Of a DNA stretch of 33,589 bases, positions 16,688 to 25,224 are shown piece by piece. The DNA lies in contig CAJUSH010000016.1 of the NCBI GenBank assembly GCA_910589045.1, positions 24,103 through 57,691 of the forward strand, given 5' to 3'. Within the stretch, counting starts at the first letter, position 1; each line of letters starts with the position of its first letter. This DNA comes from an uncultured Eubacterium sp. Its GTDB lineage: Bacteria; Bacillota_A; Clostridia; Lachnospirales; Lachnospiraceae. A program made the translations under genes and the position numbers. Below the pieces are notes generated by a model. The model searched no databases and had not been told where the DNA came from. It saw nothing but the letters and a program-made list of their open reading frames with translations.

Positions 16688-18616
16688 TTACTGCAAAACC
16701 TCGCTGGTCTCAACGATCATGTCCTCAACATCCTTGGCGAGCTGCTGCAGATCCTCCATGGACTGGTGGATTTTCATGCTGTTGTCGGAGGTCGATTTCA
16801 CATCGTCGATGGCGCCGTCGGTCGCTACGATCAGCTTCTGAACCGTGTCGTCAAAATTCTGAATGATCTGGTTGACGTTTTCGATGGCGCTGCGAACCTC
16901 CTCGTCGCTCTCCTTTGCATTGCCGACAGATGCCTTGGAATTGTCGGACAGCTCCCGGATATTGGATGCGACGACCGCAAAGCCGCGTCCGGCCTCGCCG
17001 GCCCGCGCTGCCTCAATGGCCGCGTTGAGAGAGAGCAGGTTGATTTTTCCGGCAATCTTCTCGACATTCTGGGTCATGTCGTTGTACTTGGAAATGCTCT
17101 GGTTAATCGCCTGCATCGCGTCGGTGATCTGATGGTTCATCTCGTTTAATTCTTCCATGCGGGTAGATACGTTTGCCATTTCCTGTGAGCTCTTGTCGCT
17201 CTCGGACTGTATCTGCTCCGCCTCATGCTTCACTGCCTCGATATTTTCAAAAAGCTCCCGGAACACATCCATCAGCTCGGTATTCATGGAGAGAACCTTC
17301 TGGTTTACCTCGCTGACCTTCTGGCGCTCCCGCTTGATGGACTGCATCATATATTCATGGCAGTTTTCCGGTGTATTAAGCCCCCGGGCGATGGCGACGG
17401 CCATCTCACGGCAGGAGTTGAAGCCGCAGGAATGGCAGTTGAAGTTCTTTTCGTCCTCTGTATGCTTGTCGAGGGTTTCGTATACCTCTTCGATCTCGCG
17501 CTCGGAAACCATTGATTTCTTAATGTTGTAGCGCTTATATGTACGGATGTAATCGTTGAGATTCAGCGTCCGGTCAAATTCGGCAAACTGCTGGTCGATC
17601 CCCTTTTTGGTCGTGTTCGCCTTGCGGACTTTTTTTGCATGCTGCTCTACGTTATGCATGATGTTGTTCATGGCGAAGCGCTGATAGTGTACGCCTGTCG
17701 CGGGGCCGCCGTTGCAGCCGTCCTCGCAGTTGAGTACATCAAACAGATCCGGCTTTTCCGATTCCTTTAGGGTGCTGTAGGTTTCCATGTCCTGGTAAAG
17801 GGAATCCGGTCCCTCGGATGTGATGACATTCATCTCCGGTGCGTGTGTAAGAATATTGCTCATCAGTCCGCCGGGCTTCGGGTAAATCGCACCCTCCAAG
17901 CCCTGACTGCCGTCAAATTCAAATTCGCTGTATACCTTTATTTCGGGCAGAAGCACCTTGTTCTCCTCAAAGTACTTCCGCAAATGCTCCATTGTCACGT
18001 TATAATCGATCAGCCCTGTTTCACGAAATTCTTCGATCTTTGCGATGCAGGGGGAGATGGCAGCTATTTTCCCTTTAAAGCCAAGTACCTTTTTCATATA
18101 GACAGCCAGGCAGAGCATGGGGCTGTGTATGGGTGAAAGATTGGAAAAAAGCTCGGGCTTATGCCGCTGTACGTAGTTTACCACTGCGGCGCAGGGCTGG
18201 GAGATGAGCTTTGCGCCCGGATTTTTCTCCATGTAACGCAGATGCGCCCACGTACAGATGTCTGCACCGAAGCCCACGTCATAGATTTTTTTAATGCCGT
18301 GGTTGGACAGCCACTGCAGCGCGTGACGCCAGTTTCCGTCAAATGCGATTTTTATGGAGGGCGCGGCGATCAGCGCGATGTTCTGCCCACTGTTCAGATC
18401 CGCAAGAAACTGTTCCGTGTCATCCACATACGAGCGCGCCCCGTGTGAACATGCCCGGATACATGCACCGCATTTGATGCATTTGTCGTCGTCGATCTGG
18501 ATTTTGAGCTGCCCTTCATCGTTCATGCGGGCAATGTTGGCATCCCCTACGGGACATGCACGCACACAGGCGTTGCAACCAATGCATTTGTCGATATCAA
18601 CGTTGATTATACTCAT
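16688..18616 (-). CDS. Soluble [FeFe]-hydrogenase-like sensor fused to a methyl-accepting chemotaxis signalling domain
   Basis: The domain order is unusual. Two 4Fe-4S ferredoxin motifs come first (C11-x2-C-x2-C-x3-C21 and C46-x2-C-x2-C-x3-C56). An [FeFe]-hydrogenase catalytic-type domain follows at ~75-330. Its H-cluster motifs are altered: L1 is SQPCAAV (C142), L2 is SPCIAKIEE (C190) and L3 is NCEDGCNGG (C297, C301). The four ligating cysteines remain, but the proton-relay Cys of TSCCP is Pro141. Another 4Fe-4S domain follows (C394, C397, C402, C419). Residues ~430-642 are a coiled-coil MCP hairpin with NLLSLNAAIEAARAGEAGRG at its tip. No membrane segment or PAS domain is seen. These features match sensory rather than metabolic hydrogenases; I infer a cytoplasmic redox or H2 sensor signalling to CheA/CheW. 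It has its own promoter and terminator. Confidence 0.9.
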   Translation of the reverse strand: MSIINVDIDKCIGCNACVRACPVGDANIARMNDEGQLKIQIDDDKCIKCGACIRACSHGARSYVDDTEQFLADLNSGQNIALIAAPSIKIAFDGNWRHALQWLSNHGIKKIYDVGFGADICTWAHLRYMEKNPGAKLISQPCAAVVNYVQRHKPELFSNLSPIHSPMLCLAVYMKKVLGFKGKIAAISPCIAKIEEFRETGLIDYNVTMEHLRKYFEENKVLLPEIKVYSEFEFDGSQGLEGAIYPKPGGLMSNILTHAPEMNVITSEGPDSLYQDMETYSTLKESEKPDLFDVLNCEDGCNGGPATGVHYQRFAMNNIMHNVEQHAKKVRKANTTKKGIDQQFAEFDRTLNLNDYIRTYKRYNIKKSMVSEREIEEVYETLDKHTEDEKNFNCHSCGFNSCREMAVAIARGLNTPENCHEYMMQSIKRERQKVSEVNQKVLSMNTELMDVFRELFENIEAVKHEAEQIQSESDKSSQEMANVSTRMEELNEMNHQITDAMQAINQSISKYNDMTQNVEKIAGKINLLSLNAAIEAARAGEAGRGFAVVASNIRELSDNSKASVGNAKESDEEVRSAIENVNQIIQNFDDTVQKLIVATDGAIDDVKSTSDNSMKIHQSMEDLQQLAKDVEDMIVETSEVLQ

Positions 18617-18705
18617 TATTTTTTCCCTTCGCGCTTTCCTCTGCCATTTCCGTAAAAAGGCACAAAACTACCTGCCCGGAATAGCGATTCTGTTGTATAA
18701 AACAT

Positions 18706-18734
18706 ATTATAAAGTGTCACAGCGGACATGTCAA
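18706..18734 (-). promoter_or_regulatory. Perfect consensus sigma-A promoter of the hydrogenase-chemoreceptor gene
   Basis: On the minus strand TTGACA (18734-18729) and TATAAT (18711-18706) are separated by exactly 17 bp, ~90 bp before the start codon. This predicts strong expression unless it is repressed. Confidence 0.88.
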
Positions 18735-18885
18735 TAAGGGGTTTTGCATAGTTTTCTCTTTCATTTGTACGAAAAATGGCAGCAAATCTTAAAAATATGA
18801 AAGATAGAGCGCGGGCTGGAGGGCGGTTCGCCGGAGCCGGCGGCAGACGGGGATTTCTTTAAGCCGTGCTGTCGTTTCCGGTCTG

Positions 18886-20034
18886 TTAGCGATCATATTT
18901 TTTGGCCAGCTCATCCGCCCTGCTCTCGTTTACCAGATCCTGCATCGGCGTGTTGAGGATGCGCTCGGTTTCCGCAGCCTTTTCCTTTTCACGACGGGCC
19001 CGTGCCTTCCACCATGTGAAGGCAAGCAGCAGGATGACGATGATGCCGCCGATGATGAGGGCAGCTTTTGCCACGTCAAATCCGGTGGTGGATACGTGCA
19101 TGATGGTTTCGGCGGTCTGGTCAAACACCGTGAGGAACAGCTCATCGGTACTCATGTCGCTCGTCCAGTAGCGGTCGATGTAGTTCCAGAAGATTTCGAC
19201 GGCCTCGGAGTCCATGACGGAGCTTACCATCGTGCCGTTGACGTAGTACATATAGCCGATCTCACCGTCCGTGTCCTGTTCCGCGAAATAGACATAGAGG
19301 AAGGTGCTCTCGTTTGGAATGTTTGCTTCATAGTAATCCTTCGCCCATTGTTCCTTTTTGGCGTCCGAGGTGAGTGCGGGGTCGTAGGCATGAAGCACGA
19401 TATAGGGCTGTACGCCGGTTTTGTTGTAAAAGCTTTGAAGGCGGCGCTCGGTGTTTTCCTCACGGTCAAACCAGCCGAGCTCATCTACGATGCAGTCGTT
19501 CACAAACGGCGCGCTGTCGGTAAGGGCCGTTCGGTTGATGGTACTCTTTGCGCTGCCGCCGTCAGAGGAGCCGGAAAACATAAGGCTTACGACGCCGTAC
19601 ATAATAGCCGTAAACACGATCAGCACGATGACCGAGGTGATCAGGCCCGAGATCCGGGTGCCCCCGCGGTAACGGCCGCCGCTGTTTACGTAGACCGTGT
19701 TGTGCCTTGGCGGAGGAGGCGGCGCGTTAAAACCGCCCCGTGGAGGCGGCGGTGCATGAAAACCGCCCCGTGGAGGCGGCGGTGCATGAAAACCGCCCCG
19801 TGGAGGAGGCGGCGCGTTAAAACCGCCTCGTGGAGGAGGCGGTGTGCCGAAGCTGCTGCGGGGCGGCGTGCTGCGGGAGCCCGCCGGACGTGTTTTGCTC
19901 GAAAGGCCGCCGGTGCCCGCCGGGCGCGTACTGCCGCCGACGCGGTGCCCGCCGCCGGTCCGGCTGACGGAATGTCCGCCGCCGGAGCGCGGGGAACTGC
20001 CGGAGGATGAACTTTTACTGCCTGCTCTGCCCAT
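18886..20034 (-). CDS. Two-TM membrane protein with Pro/Gly repeat N-terminus, probable PspA partner
   Basis: Residues 1-60 are Ser/Gly-rich and basic. Residues 65-109 are four to five repeats of PPPPRGGFxA. TM1 is at about 129-153 (ISGLITSVIVLIVFTAIMYG) and TM2 at about 322-342. Between them is a ~165-residue extracytoplasmic domain (TGVQPYIVLHAYDP, ESTFLYVYFAEQD, YMYYVNGT) reminiscent of TPM-type domains. The cytoplasmic tail ends in ADELAKKYDR. Its start lies 9 bp after the pspA stop, so the two are cotranscribed. PspA proteins need a membrane partner, and this protein is the natural candidate (inference). The tail's LAKKYD also occurs in the PspA C-terminus. The exact function is unknown. 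Confidence 0.8.
   Translation of the reverse strand: MGRAGSKSSSSGSSPRSGGGHSVSRTGGGHRVGGSTRPAGTGGLSSKTRPAGSRSTPPRSSFGTPPPPRGGFNAPPPPRGGFHAPPPPRGGFHAPPPPRGGFNAPPPPPRHNTVYVNSGGRYRGGTRISGLITSVIVLIVFTAIMYGVVSLMFSGSSDGGSAKSTINRTALTDSAPFVNDCIVDELGWFDREENTERRLQSFYNKTGVQPYIVLHAYDPALTSDAKKEQWAKDYYEANIPNESTFLYVYFAEQDTDGEIGYMYYVNGTMVSSVMDSEAVEIFWNYIDRYWTSDMSTDELFLTVFDQTAETIMHVSTTGFDVAKAALIIGGIIVILLLAFTWWKARARREKEKAAETERILNTPMQDLVNESRADELAKKYDR
19711..19830 (-). repeat. In-frame 30-bp tandem repeat (four units) coding PPPPRGGFxA
   Basis: Units begin at 19711, 19741, 19771 and 19801, with a partial fifth from 19831. The two middle units are identical and the outer ones differ at a few bases, which suggests recent duplication by slippage and likely length variation between strains. 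Confidence 0.85.
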
Positions 20035-20043
20035 ACTCTTTCC

Positions 20044-20721
20044 CTACCTTCCAAGCTCTGCTTTTAATGCGGCCAGCTCTGCGTCCACGCTGGAGGACAC
20101 CGTGCCGGAGTCGTATTTTTTGGCCAGTGCGGACGCTGTGTCCACGGGCGCGGCATTCAGCTCTGCCATCGCGTTTGCGGAATCGAGCATGCGGTCCGCC
20201 TTTGCTTCCATGCGCTCGAAGGCGGCGATGGTGCCGTTTACGTTCGTCCTTGACGTGACCTCATTCACCTTTGCCTGGGTTTTGGCAACGGCGACCTTCG
20301 CCTTGATCATCTCGCGCCTGCTCTCCAGGATGCTGATGTCGGAGACAAGCTTGTCGTGCATCTGACGCATTTTGCGCGCATTTTCAGCGGCAATGTCGTA
20401 GGTCTGTTTTGCATCCGCAAGAGCGCTTTCCACCTGCTGCTTTTTCGCGAGAAATTCTCTGGCATCGTCGTCATTTCCTGCCTCGATGGCCTTCTTTGCA
20501 TAATTCGTCCACTTGTCGATCTCCGCGAGCACGGCATCGTAATTTCGCTTGCAGCGCTGCTCCTCCGCCATAATCCCTGCGGTTTCCTTTTTGACCTCGG
20601 CAAGGCTTTCGTTCAGCTCGCGAAGCGTCTGGTCGACCATCTTGGCCGGGTTTTCACATCTGTCCAGCAAATCGTTGATGTTTGCCTTCATGATCGTTGT
20701 AAATCTGCTTATAATACCCAT
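20044..20721 (-). CDS. pspA: PspA/IM30 (phage-shock/ESCRT-III-like) membrane stress protein
   Basis: The 225-residue protein starts MGIISRFTTIMKANINDLLD, the amphipathic membrane-binding helix of PspA/Vipp1. A NPAKMVDQTLRELNESLAEV segment and long coiled coils (residues ~25-190) follow. Proteins of this family polymerise on damaged or stressed membranes. The frame extends 28 codons further upstream, but AGAGGAA sits before ATG 20721 and the family starts there. The C-terminus adds a short acidic helix (LAKKYDSGTVSSSVDAELAA) after the coil. The membrane-protein gene follows by 9 bp, and guaB lies upstream on the same strand, 95 bp away. Confidence 0.93.
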   Translation of the reverse strand: MGIISRFTTIMKANINDLLDRCENPAKMVDQTLRELNESLAEVKKETAGIMAEEQRCKRNYDAVLAEIDKWTNYAKKAIEAGNDDDAREFLAKKQQVESALADAKQTYDIAAENARKMRQMHDKLVSDISILESRREMIKAKVAVAKTQAKVNEVTSRTNVNGTIAAFERMEAKADRMLDSANAMAELNAAPVDTASALAKKYDSGTVSSSVDAELAALKAELGR

Positions 20722-20816
20722 GGTAAACGTTCCTCTCTGTGCGTATTCGTACACATGATGTCGACAAGGTCGGCTGGTTATTGATATTTTTATAAACCTA
20801 TGCAAGAGGTCCGCAT

Positions 20817-22274
20817 TTAATTTGCGTCGCTTGCGTAGTTAGGTGCTTCCTTCGTGATGTGGATGTCGTGCGGATGGCTCTCACGCAGCGCTGCCGCGGA
20901 TATTTTCACGAATTTTCCGTTCTGCTTTAAATCCTCGATGGTGGGACAGCCGCAGTAGCCCATACCGGAGCGGATGCCGCCGATCATCTGGAATACCGTA
21001 TCCTCGACGGAGCCCTTGTATGCGACACGGCCCTCCACGCCCTCGGGGACGAGCTTTCTTGCATTTTCCTGGAAATAGCGGTCCTTGGAGCCGTTTTCCA
21101 TCGCGGCGATGCTTCCCATGCCGCGGTAAACCTTGTATTTTCTGCCCTGGTAGAGCTCAAAGGTGCCGGGGGCCTCGTCACAGCCTGCGAAAAGGCTGCC
21201 CATCATACATACGTTGGCGCCGGCGGCCAGTGCCTTTGTCATGTCGCCGGAGTATTTGATGCCGCCGTCTGCGATGATGGGGATGTTGTACTCCTTTGCA
21301 ACCGCATAGCAGTCCATAATTGCGGAAACCTGGGGAACGCCGATGCCCGCAACGACACGGGTGGTACAGATGGAACCGGGTCCGATGCCCACCTTGACCG
21401 CATCTGCGCCTGCCTCGATGAGTGCTTTTGTGGCCTCGCCGGTGGCGATATTGCCTGCGATGACCTGGAGGTCAGGGTAGGTTTCTTTGATTTTTTTCAC
21501 TGCTTCGAGGATATTTTTGGAATGGCCATGGGCGGAATCCACGACAACGACGTCCACATGGGCGTTTACGAGGGCGCGCACGCGGTCCATCATGTTTCCG
21601 GTAATGCCGACGCCGGCGCCGCACAGGAGACGTCCGAGGGAATCCTTTGCGCTTAAGGGGTATTTAATCTGCTTTTCGATGTCTTTGATCGTGATAAGAC
21701 CTTTTAGATTGTTGTCCGCATCCACGATGGGAAGCTTTTCTTTTCTTGCTTTTGCGAGGATCTGCTTCGCATCTTCGAGCGTGATGCCCTCCCTTGCGGT
21801 GATCAGGTTTTCGGAGGTCATGCATGCTTTGATCTTCTTTGTAAAGTCTTCTTCAAATTTTAAGTCCCGGTTGGTGATAATGCCTACCAGCTTGGTGCCT
21901 CTGGTAATGGGTACGCCGGAAATACGGAATTTGGACATGAGATCGTCCGCGTCCTGCAGGGTGTTGTCCTCGGAGAGGGAGAAGGGATCCGTGATGACTC
22001 CGTTTTCGGAGCGCTTTACCTTGTCTACCTCCTCGGCCTGCGCCTCAATGGACATGTTTTTGTGGATGATGCCGATGCCGCCCTGACGCGCCATCGCGAT
22101 TGCCATGCGGTGCTCGGTCACGGTATCCATAGCCGCACTCATCATGGGAATGTTCAGAGTGATCTTATTTGTCAGCTTCGTCGTCAGCGTGATCATGTCA
22201 GGGGTGACTTCCGAATACTGGGGAACTAACAGAACGTCGTCAAAGGTAATGCCTTCACCAATAATTGTACCCAT
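20817..22274 (-). CDS. guaB: IMP dehydrogenase
   Basis: It oxidises IMP to XMP with NAD+, the committed step of GMP synthesis. The catalytic loop GPGSICTTRVVAGIGVP holds the nucleophile C303. Two CBS domains (about residues 95-205) interrupt the barrel, and the MGSLFAGCDEAPG and GRKYKVYRGMGS flap motifs are present. The length of 485 is normal. The start MGTIIGEGITFDDVLL follows GCGAGGAAAAAC. It has a good promoter (TTGACA-17-TATCAT) in the intergenic region shared with hisA on the other strand. Confidence 0.98.
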   Translation of the reverse strand: MGTIIGEGITFDDVLLVPQYSEVTPDMITLTTKLTNKITLNIPMMSAAMDTVTEHRMAIAMARQGGIGIIHKNMSIEAQAEEVDKVKRSENGVITDPFSLSEDNTLQDADDLMSKFRISGVPITRGTKLVGIITNRDLKFEEDFTKKIKACMTSENLITAREGITLEDAKQILAKARKEKLPIVDADNNLKGLITIKDIEKQIKYPLSAKDSLGRLLCGAGVGITGNMMDRVRALVNAHVDVVVVDSAHGHSKNILEAVKKIKETYPDLQVIAGNIATGEATKALIEAGADAVKVGIGPGSICTTRVVAGIGVPQVSAIMDCYAVAKEYNIPIIADGGIKYSGDMTKALAAGANVCMMGSLFAGCDEAPGTFELYQGRKYKVYRGMGSIAAMENGSKDRYFQENARKLVPEGVEGRVAYKGSVEDTVFQMIGGIRSGMGYCGCPTIEDLKQNGKFVKISAAALRESHPHDIHITKEAPNYASDAN

Positions 22275-22324
22275 ATGTTTTTCCTCGCTTTCTTCTTTAT
22301 CGCTTTGCTGTGTTTAATGTATCT

Positions 22325-22353
22325 ATGATACAAAAAATGAAAAATAATGTCAA
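22325..22353 (-). promoter_or_regulatory. Promoter of guaB
   Basis: On the minus strand TTGACA (22353-22348) and TATCAT (22330-22325) are separated by 17 bp, ~50 bp before the guaB start. No purine riboswitch core is evident in the short leader. Confidence 0.8.
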
Positions 22354-22463
22354 TGGAAGGCGAAAGGTTAATAATGTAAAAATATGTGAAGGAAATGTTT
22401 CGTTTTTCGTGAAACTGTGCTACACTCTTTACGATGTAAGAGAGATTTTCAGGAGGTGCAGGT

Positions 22464-23252
22464 ATGGAGTTTCGGCCTTGTATCGATATTCACAACGGCA
22501 AGGTAAAGCAGATTGTGGGCGGCAGCTTAAAGGATGCCGGGGACTTTGCGGAAGAAAATTTTGTGACCGAAAAGGGAGCGGCGGATTTTGCCGGCCTTTA
22601 CAGGGAGAAGGGATTGCGCGGCGGGCATATCATTTTGCTCAACGCCGTGGATTCGGAATATTATGCCGCGACAAAAAAGCAGGCGCTTGAGGCGCTGGCG
22701 GCCTACCCGGGCGGTATGCAGGTGGGCGGCGGCATCACGGCGGACAATGCCGGGGAGTTTCTGGAGGCGGGGGCGAGCCATGTCATCGTGACGTCCTATG
22801 TGTTTGCGGGGGGCGTGATTCACTACGACCGGCTGGAGCGTCTGCGGGAGCTTGTCGGAAAGGAGCATCTCGTGCTGGATGTGAGCTGCCGCAGGCGTGG
22901 GAAGGATTATTACGTCATGACCGACCGCTGGCAGCGGTGGACCATTGAGCGGGTGACCCATGAGTTTCTGGACCAGCTGGCGGACTATGCGGACGAATTT
23001 CTGATCCACGCGGTGGACGTGGAGGGACGGGTGCAGGGCATTGAGCAGCCGCTTGTAAGTCTGCTGGGGAGCTGGCAGCGCATCCCCGTGACCTACGCGG
23101 GGGGCGTTGCGGATTTTGCGGATCTGGAAGCACTGCGAAAGCTCGGGCAGAACCGGGTGAACGTCACGATCGGGAGCGCGCTGGATCTGTTTGGCGGCAG
23201 GATGGAGTTTGCGAAGGTAGCGGAGTATTGCGGAACAGGAAATAAGCAGTGA
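22464..23252 (+). CDS. hisA: ProFAR isomerase, eukaryote-type HisA (His6-like)
   Basis: The start MEFRPCIDIHNGKVKQIVGG is the signature of the plant/yeast HIS6 type of phosphoribosylformimino-AICAR-ribotide isomerase, rather than ordinary bacterial HisA. D8 is the presumed catalytic aspartate, and HAVDVEGRVQGIE holds a second conserved Asp. MQVGGGIT and VTYAGGVAD are the phosphate-binding turns of the barrel. The 262-residue length fits this subtype. It is a single gene with no other his genes in the window, divergent from guaB and followed 55 bp later by glnA. AGGAGGTGCAGGT precedes the ATG. HisA yields AICAR, which feeds back into purine synthesis, so its position next to guaB may be meaningful (inference). 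Confidence 0.93.
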   Translation: MEFRPCIDIHNGKVKQIVGGSLKDAGDFAEENFVTEKGAADFAGLYREKGLRGGHIILLNAVDSEYYAATKKQALEALAAYPGGMQVGGGITADNAGEFLEAGASHVIVTSYVFAGGVIHYDRLERLRELVGKEHLVLDVSCRRRGKDYYVMTDRWQRWTIERVTHEFLDQLADYADEFLIHAVDVEGRVQGIEQPLVSLLGSWQRIPVTYAGGVADFADLEALRKLGQNRVNVTIGSALDLFGGRMEFAKVAEYCGTGNKQ

Positions 23253-23264
23253 CCCTGCGGGGCA

Positions 23265-23278
23265 GGCACGGCCGTGCC
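23265..23278. other. Perfect 14-bp palindrome between hisA and glnA
   Basis: GGCACGGCCGTGCC is fully self-complementary and lies ~30 bp before the glnA start. It could be an operator or part of a leader hairpin (GGGCAGG/CACGGTGC nearby), but nothing identifies a binding protein. Confidence 0.35.
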
Positions 23279-23307
23279 GCACGGTGCAGCAGAGAAGGAG
23301 AGTAGAG

Positions 23308-24639
23308 ATGTCACATTACACGAAACAGGATATTTTGCGGATGGCACAGGAGGAGGACGTTGAGTTCATACGCCTGCAGTTCACCGATTTGTTTGGGACG
23401 CTGAAAAATATAGCGATCACGAAAAACCAGCTGGAGCGGGCGCTGGATAACCAGTATGCCTTTGACGGTTCCGCGATCGAGGGCTTTGCCCGGGTGGAGG
23501 AGTCGGATATGTATCTGTATCCCGATCCCGATACGTTTGCGATTTTTCCGTGGCGTCCCCAGCAGGGCAAGGTGGCGCGGGTTATCTGCGATATTTACGA
23601 CGCAAACGAGCAGCCCTACAAGGGGGATCCCCGTGCCGTTTTAAAGGGCGTCATCGCGCAGGCGGCAGAGATGGGCTACGAATTTCAGGTCGGGCCGGAG
23701 TGCGAGTTTTTCCTGCTGGATACCGACGATGAGGGAAATCCAACGATGGAGACGCGGGAGCACGCCGGATATTTTGACCTGGGGCCGAACGATTCGGGGG
23801 AGAACGCAAGGCGCGATATTGTTTTGACCATGGAGGATATGGGCTGTGAGATTGAGGCATCTCATCATGAGGTGGCGCCCGGACAGCATGAGGTGGACTT
23901 TAAATATAAGGAAGCGCTCGGTATTGCAGATGACTTTATGACCTTCAAGCTGGCGGTCAAGACGGTGGCAAAACGGCACGGTCTGTTTGCGAGCTTTATG
24001 CCAAAGCTCAAGGCGGACGTGGCGGGCAGCGGCGTTCATCTGAATATGTCCCTGCACCGGGAAGGCAAAAATATTTTTTATGATCCTGCGGGGCGATACG
24101 GACTCAGCCGGGAGGCATACTATTTCATCGGGGGTATTATGGAGCATATCCAGGGCATGACGCTGATTATGAACCCGCTGATAAATTCCTACAAGCGGCT
24201 TGTTCCGGGCTATGAGGCGCCCACCGATGTGGCCTGGTCCTTCACAAACCGCACGCCCCTCATCCGTATTCCGATGGTCAAGGATAACAAGAAGCGCATT
24301 GAGCTGCGCAGCCCGGACCCGTCCATGAATCCTTATCTGGCGTTGGCGCTCTGCCTTGCAGCGGGGCTTGAGGGAATTAAAAAGCAGATAAAGCCCCCGG
24401 CGGAGGTGCAGATGAATATGTTTTCCATGAGCGGGGCGGAAAAAGAAACGCTTGGCATCGGGCAGATGCCGGAGTCGTTAAAGGATGCGATTGAGGCGTT
24501 TGAGGCGGATGCGTTTGTGCAGTCCGTGCTGGGCGATCATATTTGCGGGAAGCTTTTGCAGGCAAAGAAAAAGGAGTGGCAGACCTACCGCTATCAGGTG
24601 ACCAACTGGGAGCTGGAGGAATACCTGTATAAATATTAG
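23308..24639 (+). CDS. glnA: Glutamine synthetase, type I-alpha
   Basis: It makes glutamine from glutamate, ammonia and ATP. Motifs in order are FDGSAIEGFARVEESDMYL (52-70), GPECEFFLL, GSGVHLNMS, SFTNRTPLIRIP and RSPDPSMNPY. R62 corresponds to the arginine that mediates glutamine feedback inhibition in the Bacillus enzyme. The NLY adenylylation site of GSI-beta is missing, so control is by feedback rather than adenylylation. The start MSHYTKQDILRM follows GAAGGAGAG; the frame extends eight codons further upstream with no site. The ANTAR regulator follows 33 bp downstream. Length 443 is normal. Confidence 0.97.
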   Translation: MSHYTKQDILRMAQEEDVEFIRLQFTDLFGTLKNIAITKNQLERALDNQYAFDGSAIEGFARVEESDMYLYPDPDTFAIFPWRPQQGKVARVICDIYDANEQPYKGDPRAVLKGVIAQAAEMGYEFQVGPECEFFLLDTDDEGNPTMETREHAGYFDLGPNDSGENARRDIVLTMEDMGCEIEASHHEVAPGQHEVDFKYKEALGIADDFMTFKLAVKTVAKRHGLFASFMPKLKADVAGSGVHLNMSLHREGKNIFYDPAGRYGLSREAYYFIGGIMEHIQGMTLIMNPLINSYKRLVPGYEAPTDVAWSFTNRTPLIRIPMVKDNKKRIELRSPDPSMNPYLALALCLAAGLEGIKKQIKPPAEVQMNMFSMSGAEKETLGIGQMPESLKDAIEAFEADAFVQSVLGDHICGKLLQAKKKEWQTYRYQVTNWELEEYLYKY

Positions 24640-24672
24640 AATGATGACCCAAAAGGAAAGTGATTCGCACGA

Positions 24673-25224
24673 ATGAATATCATTTTAGTTTTTCCAAAGC
24701 AGGAAACAGCAAAAAGTCTTCGGAGCATTCTGAGGAAAGCGGGCTATACGGTGGACGCGCTCTGTACCACGGTGGCGCAGGCACTGCAGGCGGCCAGCGA
24801 GTATGACAGCGGGATTATCGTGAGCAACTACCGGCTCGTCGACGGCATGGCGATCGAGCTCTACGAGCAAGCCGGGGAGCGGTTCCAGTTTTTGATGATC
24901 GGGCCGAAGGACTATGTCGATGCCAGGGAGGTATCGGATATTTTCAGTCTGACGACGCCGCTTCATGTGAGTGAGCTGTGTGAGACGATGGAGGTCATGA
25001 GCATGGCCTATGCCCGCTGGCGAAAAAAGGCCAGGGCGAAGCCCAGGCTGCGCGGGGAGGCGGAGCAGAAAACGATCGATCAGGCAAAGCTGCTCTTGAT
25101 GGAGCGAAACGGTCTGACCGAGGCGGAGGCGCACCGGTATATCCAGAAGGCCAGTATGGACAGCGGAACCGGCGTCGTAGAAACCGCCTCCATGATCCTG
25201 AGCCTGATGAGAGGAGGAAGGTAA
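24673..25224 (+). CDS. ANTAR-domain RNA-binding regulator with a degenerate receiver domain
   Basis: Residues 1-~115 have a CheY-like fold. The phosphoacceptor Asp is replaced by N52 (VSNYRLVDG), and the acidic pocket near residue 8 is absent (LVFPKQE), so it is probably not phosphorylated. Residues ~130-178 are an ANTAR domain (AKLLLMERNGLTEAEAHRYI), which in relatives binds paired hexaloop hairpins in RNA and prevents termination. The gene lies just after glnA, a common Clostridia pairing, which suggests nitrogen or glutamine control. Its last codons (MRGGR-stop) are already inside the palindromic repeat. No dual-hexaloop target was found in the short glnA leader. Confidence 0.88.
   Translation: MNIILVFPKQETAKSLRSILRKAGYTVDALCTTVAQALQAASEYDSGIIVSNYRLVDGMAIELYEQAGERFQFLMIGPKDYVDAREVSDIFSLTTPLHVSELCETMEVMSMAYARWRKKARAKPRLRGEAEQKTIDQAKLLLMERNGLTEAEAHRYIQKASMDSGTGVVETASMILSLMRGGR

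Noticed and set aside
19096..20010. 304-codon plus-strand open frame
   Set aside because: It is antisense to the membrane partner of PspA; its Trp/Arg repeats are only the reverse reading of the Pro/Gly repeat.
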